This document shows, one piece after another, positions 22,327 through 31,757 of a stretch of DNA of 37,494 bases (positions are counted from its first letter, which is position 1; every line of letters begins with the position of its first letter). The DNA comes from Microcaldota archaeon. Its GTDB lineage: Archaea; Micrarchaeota; Micrarchaeia; Anstonellales; JAGGVH01. The notes below the pieces were generated by a model, which was not told where the DNA came from, did not search any database, and saw only the letters and a list, made by a program, of their open reading frames with translations. Where the stretch lies: the NCBI GenBank assembly GCA_020854835.1, contig JAHKLX010000115.1, positions 1 to 37,494 on the forward strand. The letters run 5' to 3'. Both the position numbers and the translations under genes were made by a program.

Positions 22327-22995
22327 ATGCTTTTATGCCTATCAGATCTCCATAACACAAACATTATAGATAAATTGAATAATTTAGAATGGGAAGATTT
22401 TGATGCGGTTTTTTTTGCAGGGGATTTTGGTTCCAATCAAACAATCGCTAATGAATTTTTAGATTATTTATTTTCAAAGAATCTTCCAGTTTATGCTGTT
22501 ACTGGGAATAACGATCCTAATTATATATATGATTTAATCAGCAAAAAAAATTGCAATCTTGAAGAAAAAGAAATGACATACCGAGGCTGGAGGGTAGTTG
22601 GCCTCGGTGGTTCCCCAATAGGTCCTTTTAATACAATAAATGAATTTACAGATGAAGTTGCAACAGCCAAACTTGGCAAGTTTAATATTGATTCAAATAC
22701 AATAATTCTGAGCCACTCTCCACCTTATGGGGTTTTAGATAAAAACAACATGGATGCGAGTATAGGTTCTCACCCTCTATTAAATTTTATTGAAGAGTAT
22801 AACCCATTTGCAGTATTTTGCGGTCATACGCACTCAGAAGGCAGGGTCAAAATATTTCAAAACACTCATGTGATCAACATACCTGCTCTGTGTAACAGCA
22901 AGGCAATGGCAGTAAGGTTTCCCGGCAAACCAGAAGATTTAAATGAAATTCCAAAACCTGATCTAAAGATAGGTTATCATATTTTAGACCTTTAA
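22327..22995 (+). CDS. Small calcineurin-like metallophosphoesterase
   Basis: A 222-residue metallophosphoesterase of the YfcE/MJ0936-like group. Motifs are CLSDLHN (D7, H9), FAGDFGS (GD), VTGNNDPN (GNxD), ILSHSPPYG (H), and CGHTHSEG (GHxH). The ATG at 22327 is preferred over a TTG one codon earlier because GGTGA (22316-22320), overlapping the Nop5 stop, is the ribosome site. It is therefore translationally linked to nop5 and likely in one operon, separated by 6 bases. Members of this group hydrolyse phosphodiesters; the substrate is unknown, though the operon suggests RNA or nucleotide work. Confidence 0.88.
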   Translation: MLLCLSDLHNTNIIDKLNNLEWEDFDAVFFAGDFGSNQTIANEFLDYLFSKNLPVYAVTGNNDPNYIYDLISKKNCNLEEKEMTYRGWRVVGLGGSPIGPFNTINEFTDEVATAKLGKFNIDSNTIILSHSPPYGVLDKNNMDASIGSHPLLNFIEEYNPFAVFCGHTHSEGRVKIFQNTHVINIPALCNSKAMAVRFPGKPEDLNEIPKPDLKIGYHILDL

Positions 22996-23003
22996 TCGCT
23001 ACA

Positions 23004-23011
23004 TTTTTAAA
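23004..23011 (+). promoter_or_regulatory. TATA box of the double HD gene
   Basis: TTTTTAAA, about 27 nt before the ATG at 23035, without ribosome site. A leaderless transcript independent of the phosphoesterase gene is likely. Confidence 0.5.
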
Positions 23012-23034
23012 CACTTTTCAACATATTTATATTT

Positions 23035-25827
23035 ATGTCTAGTCCCGAACCTAAAACTCCCCAAACTAAATTAATCGAGCCTAAATCTAATGATGCGGAT
23101 CCAAATAAATCAAATCCTGATGTTTTACCAGAAGAAAAACAGCATATCTCTGCCATTATTTATAGTATGGCAAATGAACTTGCGGGAAAAGAAGTTTCAA
23201 ATGTTGAATTGCTTAATCAAATATTAACAAAATTAGATGGTGATTCGCCCGAAGAATGGGATGAGTTTCTAAACGGACCAGATAACAATATGCTCAGGGA
23301 TGTTCACGGTTTTGTAAAAATGTCGCCAGTTGAAGAAGAAGTATTGTTTCGTTGCCCCGCCTATACTCGACTTAGGGAAATTAGACAATCAGAAACAGAT
23401 ATGACTGGATTTTGGCTGTACAAAACAACACGCCATCAACATAGCATTGGCGTTATGGAATTAGCAGGAAGATTTACTGAACATCTGGGTTATGGAGAAA
23501 GAGATATTCAAAAAGTTAGGTTTGCTGGATTATTTCATGATATATCTCATTTTGTTTTCTCACATTCAACTGAAAAACTTATTGAAAAATCCAAAGGTAT
23601 TGATCATGAAGATTTAATTGAAGATAGAATAATCAACAGTGAAATTCATGATGTTTTAAAAAAACATGGTTTTGATGAAAAAGAAATCAAAGAAATAGTT
23701 TCTATTGCAAAAGGCGAGGGTCCTCTAGGAAAGATTGTCAATGATTGGGCAGATAGGTTTGATTACTTAATTCGTGATAGTTATTTTTATGGTTTTCATG
23801 AGTTGCACGGGAGAATAAAAAGAGTGGCCTATGAACTTCTTGATAATGTTAGGTTAATTGATGGAGAAGTATGTATTCCCGAAAACAATAAGCGTTTGTT
23901 GGATGAATATACAAATTTGAGGACAGAATTATTTGTTAAGTTTTATTTCCATCCATTTGCTATGGCCACTCGCGATTTATTGCTTTTAGCTTTAAAAGAA
24001 GGATTAGATAAAGGAATTATTGATTTAGATGAATTGATTACTGGAAAAGATGATTTTATAATCAATAAATTGGTTGCCAGTGGGAGTCAAACTGCAGAAG
24101 ATTTAAGCCACGGTCTTAACATAAGGTTTTCAAATGTTTCAATACTCAGATTATCTGAATTCAGTGAAACAGATATGAAAGATATTGAAACAGGAAAAAT
24201 CAAAGAGGAGATTATTCAATCTTGCGGACTGGAAGAAAGTGAATTATTGATTGGAACAACACCTAGCATTACTAAAAAAGTTCATTTTAATCTTGTTGAT
24301 TCTGAAGAAAAAATTAAACCATATGTTGTTGACATTTCTAATAGATACTCCCAAAGATTTTTTTATATATTTTTGAAAGATGATTGTGAGAACAAACGAT
24401 CGCAGGTTAATGAGTGGTTAAAGAAAAAATATGGTTTACAAAAACTTTCAAACCAAGTGAATATAGTGGATTATGAAAAGATGTTCGATCCAAAAATTGA
24501 AACAAACCTTCCTCATCACACATACAACGATTTTCATCATTCTAAAGGACCTATTAAAGGTTGTAACTCTTATCATTCCGATTTAGATTTAATGGTAAAG
24601 AGATTGAGTTTATGGCCCTCAGATTTTGAAAATGAAATATTGAACAGTGATGTGATGAAAAGAATGGACGATATTTCTCAATTTTATGGTGAAAGGTCTG
24701 GAGTATTTTTGTTTTTATCATCAACACGGTTGGCGCATTCTGTAGGTACAATGTTAATGACCGAAAAAATAGCTCGCAAACTTTTGACTGAAGCATTAAA
24801 TAAAGATTACATTAAAGATACAAAAGAAATGGAATATATAATCAAACATCTTAGAATGGCAGCTTTGTTCCATGATAGAGGACATGTTCCTTACTCTCAT
24901 GCAGGAGAAATTGCAGTTAAACTGTTAACAAGCAAAAACCATGAAGAAATCGGAGAAGAATTAATAAGAAAAGATTTTGGTGAGGTATTGGAAAAAGAAG
25001 GTTATGATATTGAGCTAATCTTGTCATTTATTCGGGGGGAGGGTTGTGGGAGCGTAATAACTGAGTGGGCAGATAGGTTAGATTATTTATGGAGAGATTC
25101 TAGAACCTCTGATGTTAAACTTTCACAGTATCATCAACTTGCTGATTTGATGATTGATCTTATTCCAGAATGCTTGACATTATCTAAAGATGGAACAGTT
25201 CTTTTCAAACAAGAAAAATTGAATTATTTTGAAGATTTCCATACTCTTAGAAGAGGTATGTACAGATATGTTTATCTCCATCCAGGTATGCAGGCAACTC
25301 AAAAGATTATTAGTTCAATGTTAATTAAAGGAGTTGAACAAGGATTTATTACATTTGATGATTTATTTTATGAAAGTGATGAATACACGCTCAAAGATAA
25401 AATTCCTGATGATTGGCCTGAAAAATGTATTTTGATACATAGCCATGGTTTAATAGAAACCTATAATGTTAAGCATACATATTTAATTGGTGAATTATCT
25501 GAGGAAAACATTGAAAAGATCAAATCTGGTGAAATGGAAAAACTTATTAGAAAAGAATTGGGGGTGGACGAAGAGGATTTATCATTAGTTATTGGGGTTC
25601 CTGACCAACCCAGAACTATAAAATTCAACGTTTTGAAGGCAAATTCAGCAGTTGAACATTTTGAAAGAGTTGAAGATACTCCTTACAAAGAAAGATTTTT
25701 TTATGTTTATTTTAAGTTTGGAAAATATGACGAAAACAAAGTTCTTGATGTTATCAAAAAGTTGATGCCAGAATATGAAAATGCTTTGGTTGATTTTACA
25801 AGGTTGGATTTAACTAATGATTTTTAA
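23035..25827 (+). CDS. Tandem SAMHD1-like HD phosphohydrolase (two complete units)
   Basis: A 930-residue protein made of two homologous SAMHD1/dGTPase-type units. Unit 1 (about 90-470): RHQHSIGV (H136), GLFHDISHFVFSHSTE (H168, D169), DHED (H191, E192), NDWADRFDYLIRDS (D240). Unit 2 (about 525-925): RLAHSVGT (H568), LFHDRGHVPYSHAGE (H613, D614), NHEE (H636, E637), TEWADRLDYLWRDS (D680). Both keep the full metal and catalytic set, so both may hydrolyse dNTPs or related nucleotides. The C-terminal thirds (for example SQRFFYIFL and KERFFYVYF) also match each other, confirming whole-length duplication. The N-terminal 85 residues are a Pro/Lys-rich tail plus a helical segment. It is alone, converging with the aldehyde dehydrogenase. 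Known SAMHD1 proteins are single-unit and act as tetramers; here an intramolecular dimer is implied (inference). Confidence 0.88.
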   Translation: MSSPEPKTPQTKLIEPKSNDADPNKSNPDVLPEEKQHISAIIYSMANELAGKEVSNVELLNQILTKLDGDSPEEWDEFLNGPDNNMLRDVHGFVKMSPVEEEVLFRCPAYTRLREIRQSETDMTGFWLYKTTRHQHSIGVMELAGRFTEHLGYGERDIQKVRFAGLFHDISHFVFSHSTEKLIEKSKGIDHEDLIEDRIINSEIHDVLKKHGFDEKEIKEIVSIAKGEGPLGKIVNDWADRFDYLIRDSYFYGFHELHGRIKRVAYELLDNVRLIDGEVCIPENNKRLLDEYTNLRTELFVKFYFHPFAMATRDLLLLALKEGLDKGIIDLDELITGKDDFIINKLVASGSQTAEDLSHGLNIRFSNVSILRLSEFSETDMKDIETGKIKEEIIQSCGLEESELLIGTTPSITKKVHFNLVDSEEKIKPYVVDISNRYSQRFFYIFLKDDCENKRSQVNEWLKKKYGLQKLSNQVNIVDYEKMFDPKIETNLPHHTYNDFHHSKGPIKGCNSYHSDLDLMVKRLSLWPSDFENEILNSDVMKRMDDISQFYGERSGVFLFLSSTRLAHSVGTMLMTEKIARKLLTEALNKDYIKDTKEMEYIIKHLRMAALFHDRGHVPYSHAGEIAVKLLTSKNHEEIGEELIRKDFGEVLEKEGYDIELILSFIRGEGCGSVITEWADRLDYLWRDSRTSDVKLSQYHQLADLMIDLIPECLTLSKDGTVLFKQEKLNYFEDFHTLRRGMYRYVYLHPGMQATQKIISSMLIKGVEQGFITFDDLFYESDEYTLKDKIPDDWPEKCILIHSHGLIETYNVKHTYLIGELSEENIEKIKSGEMEKLIRKELGVDEEDLSLVIGVPDQPRTIKFNVLKANSAVEHFERVEDTPYKERFFYVYFKFGKYDENKVLDVIKKLMPEYENALVDFTRLDLTNDF

Positions 25828-25833
25828 TCTTTT

Positions 25834-27207
25834 TTAAAACCACCAATCTCTTTTTTTATTTGAATTAAAAGAAATTATTGTTTTTGATTTCATAAACATA
25901 TTTAATCTGTCCATAGAATTTGGTATGCTTGTAGATTTCCATCCTTTGAAATATTCACCACAAACTAATGGTATATTTGAATCATTTATCCAAACTATTC
26001 CTGACTCACACTTATTTGCAATTTCGGAAGCTTTGTCAAAATTCTGCGTCCAAATACTTGTTCCCAAACCAAACTTTCCTTCGTTTGCAAGATTTATTGC
26101 TTCTTCTTCAGAGTTCACAACCAAAACTGAAACTACAGGTCCGAATATTTCATTTTTAACAGATTCTGCTTTATTGTTTTTCAATTTAATTAATGTTGGT
26201 TCATAGAAAAATCCTTTTCTTTTCATTTTTCCGCCACCGATTAAGATTTTTCCCCCATCCTGAACTGTTTTTTTAACCTGTAAATCTACTTTTTCCAAAG
26301 CCTCTTTTCTGATCAAAGGTGTAATCTTATCTTTAATACTCTCTGTTTTTTTGACAATACCTTCAATTATTTTATCTGAAACTTCTTCTACAACATAAAT
26401 TCTTTTTATTCTGTCACACACTTCACCTGAGTGAATAAAAGCACCCGCAACTAAACCATCGATAGTTTGATTAATGTCACAATCAGAACACACAATTGCA
26501 GCATCGTTACCTGACAATTCTAATATAGTTGGTTTGGTTTCTGCTATTTTAATTATTTTTTTACCTGTTTCAATATTTCCTGTGTAAACTACCGCATCAA
26601 CTTTGTTTTTGATTATGTATTCCCCCACTTTTGGTTTACCGATAACCAGATTAAATACACATTCAGGCAAATCTTCAGTAGAATTGATTATTTCATTTAT
26701 CAATATTCCTGTTTTTGTTGATTTTTCAGAGGGTTTGTAGATAATTGAATTCCCTGTTAATAAAGCAGGTATGGCAGTTATCATAGTTTGCCATAAGGGA
26801 TAGTTCCAAGCACCCATCTGTGCTATTACCCCATGTGGATAAAATTTAATATTTGAAGTTGTATCTGGGAAAACTTCTTGATTTATTGTAAAATCAATGT
26901 TTTGTTTTTCATTATAGTTTTTGATATAATGATCAAATCCATCTATAACATCATAAAAAGTTGCTTCCACTTCTTCTTTATCAAACCCACATTCTTTATT
27001 GATTGTTTCTATTAATTTTTTTTTGTTGATTATAAATTTTTCTTTCATATTTTTTAAGATATTTATTCTTTGATTTTTAGTTTTGGAAGACCATTTTTTC
27101 TGTGCCAATCTGGCTTTAACTATTGTTTTTTCTATATCTTCAAATTCTGTTTCTTCAAACTCATTGATTAATTCTCCAGTTGACGGATTGATAGATTGTA
27201 TTTTCAT
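25834..27207 (-). CDS. Aldehyde dehydrogenase (NAD(P)+-dependent)
   Basis: A 457-residue ALDH-superfamily oxidoreductase, which turns an aldehyde into an acid. Catalytic residues are present: E230 in TILELSGNDA and C264 in GEVCDRIKR. The cofactor segments are GAWNYPLW (N135), IYKPSEKSTKT, and VYTGNIETG. EIFGPVVSVL and the ending WINDSN..L.CGEYFKGWK are normal for the family. This start (MKIQSINPSTGE) is chosen over the 21-residue extension to 27270, which would overlap the end of the e-MtaB gene. Succinate-semialdehyde, glyceraldehyde or other aldehydes are possible substrates; sequence alone does not decide. It follows the e-MtaB gene by 37 nt. Confidence 0.88.
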   Translation of the reverse strand: MKIQSINPSTGELINEFEETEFEDIEKTIVKARLAQKKWSSKTKNQRINILKNMKEKFIINKKKLIETINKECGFDKEEVEATFYDVIDGFDHYIKNYNEKQNIDFTINQEVFPDTTSNIKFYPHGVIAQMGAWNYPLWQTMITAIPALLTGNSIIYKPSEKSTKTGILINEIINSTEDLPECVFNLVIGKPKVGEYIIKNKVDAVVYTGNIETGKKIIKIAETKPTILELSGNDAAIVCSDCDINQTIDGLVAGAFIHSGEVCDRIKRIYVVEEVSDKIIEGIVKKTESIKDKITPLIRKEALEKVDLQVKKTVQDGGKILIGGGKMKRKGFFYEPTLIKLKNNKAESVKNEIFGPVVSVLVVNSEEEAINLANEGKFGLGTSIWTQNFDKASEIANKCESGIVWINDSNIPLVCGEYFKGWKSTSIPNSMDRLNMFMKSKTIISFNSNKKRDWWF

Positions 27208-27244
27208 AACTAAATTTCCTCTTTTTATTATATAAATCTTTGTT

Positions 27245-28513
27245 TTATTCCGAATTAATAACTTCCCCAACCAAACTGGTTTGCGTCACATCAATTATTT
27301 TTACTTTAACAAAAGAACCCAATTTTATATTTTTATTTATCAGAACTTGTTTGTAAGAATTAGTTCTTGCTTTAACCTGATTTTTCTTTTTTCCTTTTTC
27401 GGTAGTTAAAACAGTAAACTCTTTTCCAATTAAGTTTTTGTTTTTCTCCAATAAAATATTCTCTATTAATTCGCTCATCTCAATTGTTCGTTTTTTAATA
27501 GTTTGAGTTTTCAGTTTTTCAAGCTTTGCAGCATCAGTGAAAGGTCTTGGAGAAAACATTGATATGTTTGTAACATCAAACTTCATTTTTCTTATCAAAT
27601 CCATACTTTTTTGAAAATCTTCTTCTGTTTCTGTAGGGTAACCAATAATGATGTCAGTCGCAAGAACAGCATCCCTGTATCTTTGTCTTATTTCCTCAAC
27701 AATTTTTTTAAATTCTTCAACGGTGTATCTTCTTCTCATGTGGTTCAAAACATCATCGCTCCCAGATTGGAGCGGTAAATGAAAAAATTTGTACATTTTT
27801 TCGTTTTCAAAAGCGTCTAAAAAAAGTTTTCCCATTTTTTTTACATGCTCGGGATTTATCATACCCAACCGAACTTTAAAATTTCCTTCGACTTTGCAAA
27901 TTTCATTTAAAACATCAACTGTTGTTTTACCTTCTTTGAGGTATGCACCAGTATCCTGGCCAGTTAGTTGTATTTCTTTTACACCTTGATCCACTGCTTG
28001 TTCCACTTCAAATTTTATATTTTTCAAAGGAAAAGAAACCAAATGCGGTCTTGCGAATTTTGTAAAACAATAACTACAAGCATTTAAACATCCTTCTTGA
28101 ATTGCAACAGGATGAATAACTGTATTTGGCATAGGTTTTGCCAGGATTTCCCCTTTTTTCTCTCCCTTTAGTGATACAGTTTGAATTCCGTCTAATAATC
28201 TTTCAGCAACATCAGGAAACATTTCTGTTGATCTGACTCCTAAAACACTTGCACAGGGATGTGCCCAAAGTATAACTGTGATATTATGCGCCAAACACCC
28301 AGTTACAATCACTTTTTTGTTTTCATAAGACATTTTGCACAAGCTATTCAATATTTTCTGCTCGGTTGAATGTTTTACCCCGCATGTATTAATAATTATT
28401 ATTTCTGCATTTTCTGTTTCCACCCATTTATGTTCAAACATGACGCCCCTAATCTTGAGAGAATCGGTATGATTCAGCGTACAACCATAAGTTATAATTT
28501 TGAAGGTTTTCAT
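27245..28513 (-). CDS. tRNA t6A methylthiotransferase (e-MtaB/CDKAL1 type)
   Basis: Converts N6-threonylcarbamoyladenosine (t6A) at tRNA position 37 to ms2t6A. The N-terminal UPF0004 domain has the three cluster cysteines C11 (YGCTLNH), C44 (NTCGV) and C73 (TGCLA). The radical-SAM CxxxCxxC is GCLNACSYC (C142, C146, C149). The C-terminal TRAM domain (from about residue 355, KNLIGKEFTVL ... VKVKIIDVTQTSLVGEVI) binds tRNA. Length (422 aa) fits the archaeal/eukaryotic group. A TATA-like CTTTAAATT lies at about 28541-28549 upstream of the ATG. It is the neighbour of the CCA-adding enzyme, another tRNA maturation gene, on the same strand. Confidence 0.92.
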   Translation of the reverse strand: MKTFKIITYGCTLNHTDSLKIRGVMFEHKWVETENAEIIIINTCGVKHSTEQKILNSLCKMSYENKKVIVTGCLAHNITVILWAHPCASVLGVRSTEMFPDVAERLLDGIQTVSLKGEKKGEILAKPMPNTVIHPVAIQEGCLNACSYCFTKFARPHLVSFPLKNIKFEVEQAVDQGVKEIQLTGQDTGAYLKEGKTTVDVLNEICKVEGNFKVRLGMINPEHVKKMGKLFLDAFENEKMYKFFHLPLQSGSDDVLNHMRRRYTVEEFKKIVEEIRQRYRDAVLATDIIIGYPTETEEDFQKSMDLIRKMKFDVTNISMFSPRPFTDAAKLEKLKTQTIKKRTIEMSELIENILLEKNKNLIGKEFTVLTTEKGKKKNQVKARTNSYKQVLINKNIKLGSFVKVKIIDVTQTSLVGEVINSE

Positions 28514-28648
28514 GACATAATAAGTTAAAGAGTGAACAATTTAAAGTTACCCCTTATATTTTGAAAATCATTTTTTAATCTGCAGCTATGTTGTGGGTAT
28601 CTTCAAACCTCAATTCATTCCATGAGACTATTTAACTGTTTGTTTTAC
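28514..28648. other. Intergenic region with possible CCA-gene terminator
   Basis: A 135-bp gap. It holds the e-MtaB promoter at its left side. An inverted repeat, GACTATTT (28626-28633) with AAATAGTC (28668-28675), spans the stop of the CCA gene and could fold as a terminator on its mRNA. Nothing else seen. Confidence 0.35.
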
Positions 28649-29980
28649 TCATTTTATGGTTCTCATAAAATAGTCACTGGCTATTTCAGGATATTTTTCG
28701 ACAAAATTTTCAATTGTTAGTTTTGTTTTTTTCTTTAAAGGCTTCAAGAATCTGGTCGGTGTTGTTGACACATTAGAATAAATAAGATGTTTCAAAACTT
28801 TGTCAAAATCGTCATATTTTCTAGATTCTATTGCAACAATTTTATTGTGTGCAATTTGCATATCAACAGCTTTTTTATGTTTTTGTCTAAATTTTTCAAC
28901 ATCTGAAATTCTAGTTATATCCGGCCCTATTAATTTGTTAACAGAAGGCAGAGTATTTGTATACGTTTCAAACATAATAATACATTTCTTTCTGTCTGAC
29001 CAATAATAAAACCCTAAAAGGTTGAACTCCATTTTTTCAAGATTGTATTTGAAACCATAAACTATTTTCCTAAGTTGTGGCCACAATATATCTTCAATCA
29101 CATCTGGTGCATCAAATTCATAAACATCAACACAGGTATTTCTTTTTTTTATGGTTTCAACAAGCTTTTTTTTGTTGATTTTCTTTTTTGGCTGGAGAAA
29201 ATATTTTATTTCTGGTTTTTTTATAAATTCCCTAGAATAAAAAATGAATCTTGACAACGAAGTTGTCGAAACTACGGCTGAAACATTTCTATTTGAATCT
29301 ACAGGGTCTATAACAATCATCGGTCCAGAGAATTGTGATGTAGTTCCATATTTTTCAATATCTATAGAAACTGGAATTTTCCACTCTGCTGCTTTTTTAA
29401 ACAGGGTGAGAATATCCCCGTATTTAACAATCAACAACTCGGCCAAATAACCTGAAAAACCCTCTACTCTCAATTCTGCCCCATATATATTTTGTGCCTT
29501 TAAAAATTGTTTAAGAAGCCTCACATCATCTTTTTGTTTTTCATTTAGTTTTTTGTTTATATATGTGGCATGAAAAGGTGATCTATCAACCGCAGTTGCT
29601 TTTTCGTTAGGTGAAGCAAGTTTGTAGGCCGGCACAAGATCAATATCATAACCCTTATATTTTGCACGCAAATAGGGGTGTTCCGCATAAGCCAAAACAG
29701 TTTTGTTGAAGGATTTTTTTCCAAATCCTATCCCTAATTTTGATATCTCTTGTTTTGAATATTTTTTAGGAAAAAGTAAAAACACATCAAACTCTTTTTT
29801 ATTTTTTATGTGAGTCCCTTTTACAAATGAACCTACTGGTTCAACATCAACATCTGCAGAAATTTTCTTTCTTAGGATGCAAACAATCTCTTCAAGTATT
29901 TTTTTGTTTTTATTCTCTTGATAATCAGTAGGTTTTATTTTATTTAATACCTTTGAAAAAACGCTCCTATAAGTATCCAT
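28649..29980 (-). CDS. cca: Archaeal CCA-adding tRNA nucleotidyltransferase (class I)
   Basis: Adds or repairs the 3'-CCA of tRNA without a nucleic acid template. The nucleotidyltransferase site is VEPVGSFVKGTH (G50, S51), KKEFDVFLLF (E63 and D65, matching the catalytic E59/D61 of the A. fulgidus enzyme), and a third Asp in YDIDLVPAY. The central domain contains the RLLKQFLKAQNIYGAELRVEGFSGYLAELL helix bundle, and the C-terminal tail domain extends to 443 aa, the normal archaeal class I length. The ATG at 29980 is preferred over the TTG five codons upstream. The previous gene (31733-30021) ends 40 bases before this start. Confidence 0.95.
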   Translation of the reverse strand: MDTYRSVFSKVLNKIKPTDYQENKNKKILEEIVCILRKKISADVDVEPVGSFVKGTHIKNKKEFDVFLLFPKKYSKQEISKLGIGFGKKSFNKTVLAYAEHPYLRAKYKGYDIDLVPAYKLASPNEKATAVDRSPFHATYINKKLNEKQKDDVRLLKQFLKAQNIYGAELRVEGFSGYLAELLIVKYGDILTLFKKAAEWKIPVSIDIEKYGTTSQFSGPMIVIDPVDSNRNVSAVVSTTSLSRFIFYSREFIKKPEIKYFLQPKKKINKKKLVETIKKRNTCVDVYEFDAPDVIEDILWPQLRKIVYGFKYNLEKMEFNLLGFYYWSDRKKCIIMFETYTNTLPSVNKLIGPDITRISDVEKFRQKHKKAVDMQIAHNKIVAIESRKYDDFDKVLKHLIYSNVSTTPTRFLKPLKKKTKLTIENFVEKYPEIASDYFMRTIK

Positions 29981-30020
29981 AATTTCAAATACCAATTTAA
30001 CAATTAAAAACCTTTCTTTT

Positions 30021-31733
30021 TTACCTACAGTGGATTAAGTAGTCCATTATTGCCTCAGGGATATGTCCGTAATCGTCGTTTTCAAATACTTTTAAATGGT
30101 TAGATATTTCGCCCGTATTAATTTCTTGTCCTTTTTTTGCTTCGAATACACAATATCCGTTTTTACCTTTACTGATTCTTACTATAGTAGGATATGCACC
30201 CCTATAAATCTGAAAGGTGGAGCGATCCCCGTTATCATTCACTCTTAAAATTATTTGTTTCCATTCGTTTCTTTCAACATAATCGTGGTCAATCTTCAGT
30301 CCATTGTCTGATTCCACTAAACCACGCAATATACGGCTCAATTCATCAAAATAAAAATCAGTCAAACTAACAGAATCTTTTTGAGTTTCCAAATATCTCC
30401 TCAGTGGATCTTTTAGTTTTTTGAAATTTTCGTTAGAACTACAATCTATTTTTTCATCTATTATTTCCATAACCCGTTCAAACTTTGATCCTGCTATTTG
30501 GTACTGATCAAATGAACATACTGCATTAATTTTGCCTTCCACTTGACTGGAACCAACACATACAAAAACAATTTCTGATTTTGGGTCATCAGGTTTGTTT
30601 ATTTCGATAACGTTTTGAACTGGGAATCTGTTAATAACGTGGGTTTGATAAATATTCAAAGATTTATTTTTAAGTGAGGCACCCAAACCCAAATACTCTG
30701 CGACTCTTTCTAATTCTTCAAGCGTAAGTGGTCCTGAGTCTTCAAACAAAACTCTTCCTTCTTCAACTCTTTTTGCTTTTTCAATGGCGTTTTTTTCAAT
30801 TTCCATATCTGTAAGTATTTCTTTACAGTTTTGATATGTTTCATCTTCTTCGTTTAATTCTCCTGAGGCTATTGCTCGTACATATTTTTTCATTTTTATT
30901 GAAATACTTCCCAGAGAATTTGATGTTTCAGGAAAAAATGAACCAAGTTTTTTCAATATTTTTTCGCGCGAGTCTTGTACTTTGATTTCTCCAATAGTTA
31001 TGTTCCATTCTTTGAAATCCCAATGGATTTGAATTGATGTTGAATCTTCAGGAGCACACGGATAAATAGATATTAAATTTTTTCTGGGATCATCTTTATC
31101 TGTTATAATAAATTTTTTATCAGTACAGCTAACATCACAGCCTGTTTCAAAAGCAGTTCTTATTATTTCTTTTAAGTATTTTTTTTCAACAGAATTAATC
31201 TGTACTCCAACAGAAACAGCAGGTTTTTGTGCTTCTTTTGGAGGAGCTTCTTTAACAAGTGTTGGTTTGGGGACTTTGATACCCAGAGCAATTTCTTCCA
31301 ATTCTGTTAATTGTTTCTTCTCAAAATTCTGAACAGGCAACGTTTTCTCATCAAAAATATTTTTTACTGTAGCAACCAAACACGTTTTTATGATTTCTGC
31401 TTTCTTTTGGACCATTGGCCTTTTATAAAATTCTAAAGAACAAGCTGCCTTTGACCAAAAATAATCTATTCCTGATAAAATCAGTTTTCTTTTAGGTTCT
31501 CTTTGAAAACATTCTTCACCACATTCTCCAGTTTCAAAATTTTTATAACTTAATTTCAATGTTTCGTACTGATCAAGATCAATACACACTTTCAAATTTA
31601 GTTCTGCAAAAACGTTTAAAGTGACATCTAATTTTCTCGGTCCTTTAACTTCCACATGGATATCTGCCCCATGCAATTTCATAAAAGGTTTTAATTGTGG
31701 AACTAATTGATACCTAGATTTATTTCGTGCCAT
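30021..31733 (-). CDS. Large protein of unknown function (570 aa)
   Basis: I recognise no family. There is no signal peptide or membrane segment, so it is cytosolic. It appears to have several alpha/beta segments: an N-terminal part (1-125) with regular strands (DIHVEVKGPRKLDVTLNVFAEL) and cysteines at 50, 71, 75, 97 and 116; a Pro/Lys linker around 150-172 (KVPKPTLVKEAPPKEAQKPA); a middle part (175-310) with strands ending in a charged helix; and a C-terminal part (330-570) with similar strand patterns (KSLNIYQ...PVQNVIEINK, EIVFVCVGSS). The C-terminal section has segments that look like weak repeats of the middle part. The GECGEEC pair (70-75) could be a metal site. It is sandwiched between the GxGD protease and the CCA enzyme, which points to a core rather than acquired gene. 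Confidence 0.7.
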   Translation of the reverse strand: MARNKSRYQLVPQLKPFMKLHGADIHVEVKGPRKLDVTLNVFAELNLKVCIDLDQYETLKLSYKNFETGECGEECFQREPKRKLILSGIDYFWSKAACSLEFYKRPMVQKKAEIIKTCLVATVKNIFDEKTLPVQNFEKKQLTELEEIALGIKVPKPTLVKEAPPKEAQKPAVSVGVQINSVEKKYLKEIIRTAFETGCDVSCTDKKFIITDKDDPRKNLISIYPCAPEDSTSIQIHWDFKEWNITIGEIKVQDSREKILKKLGSFFPETSNSLGSISIKMKKYVRAIASGELNEEDETYQNCKEILTDMEIEKNAIEKAKRVEEGRVLFEDSGPLTLEELERVAEYLGLGASLKNKSLNIYQTHVINRFPVQNVIEINKPDDPKSEIVFVCVGSSQVEGKINAVCSFDQYQIAGSKFERVMEIIDEKIDCSSNENFKKLKDPLRRYLETQKDSVSLTDFYFDELSRILRGLVESDNGLKIDHDYVERNEWKQIILRVNDNGDRSTFQIYRGAYPTIVRISKGKNGYCVFEAKKGQEINTGEISNHLKVFENDDYGHIPEAIMDYLIHCR

Positions 31734-31757
31734 ATTATCTCTTTTATAACCACAAAT

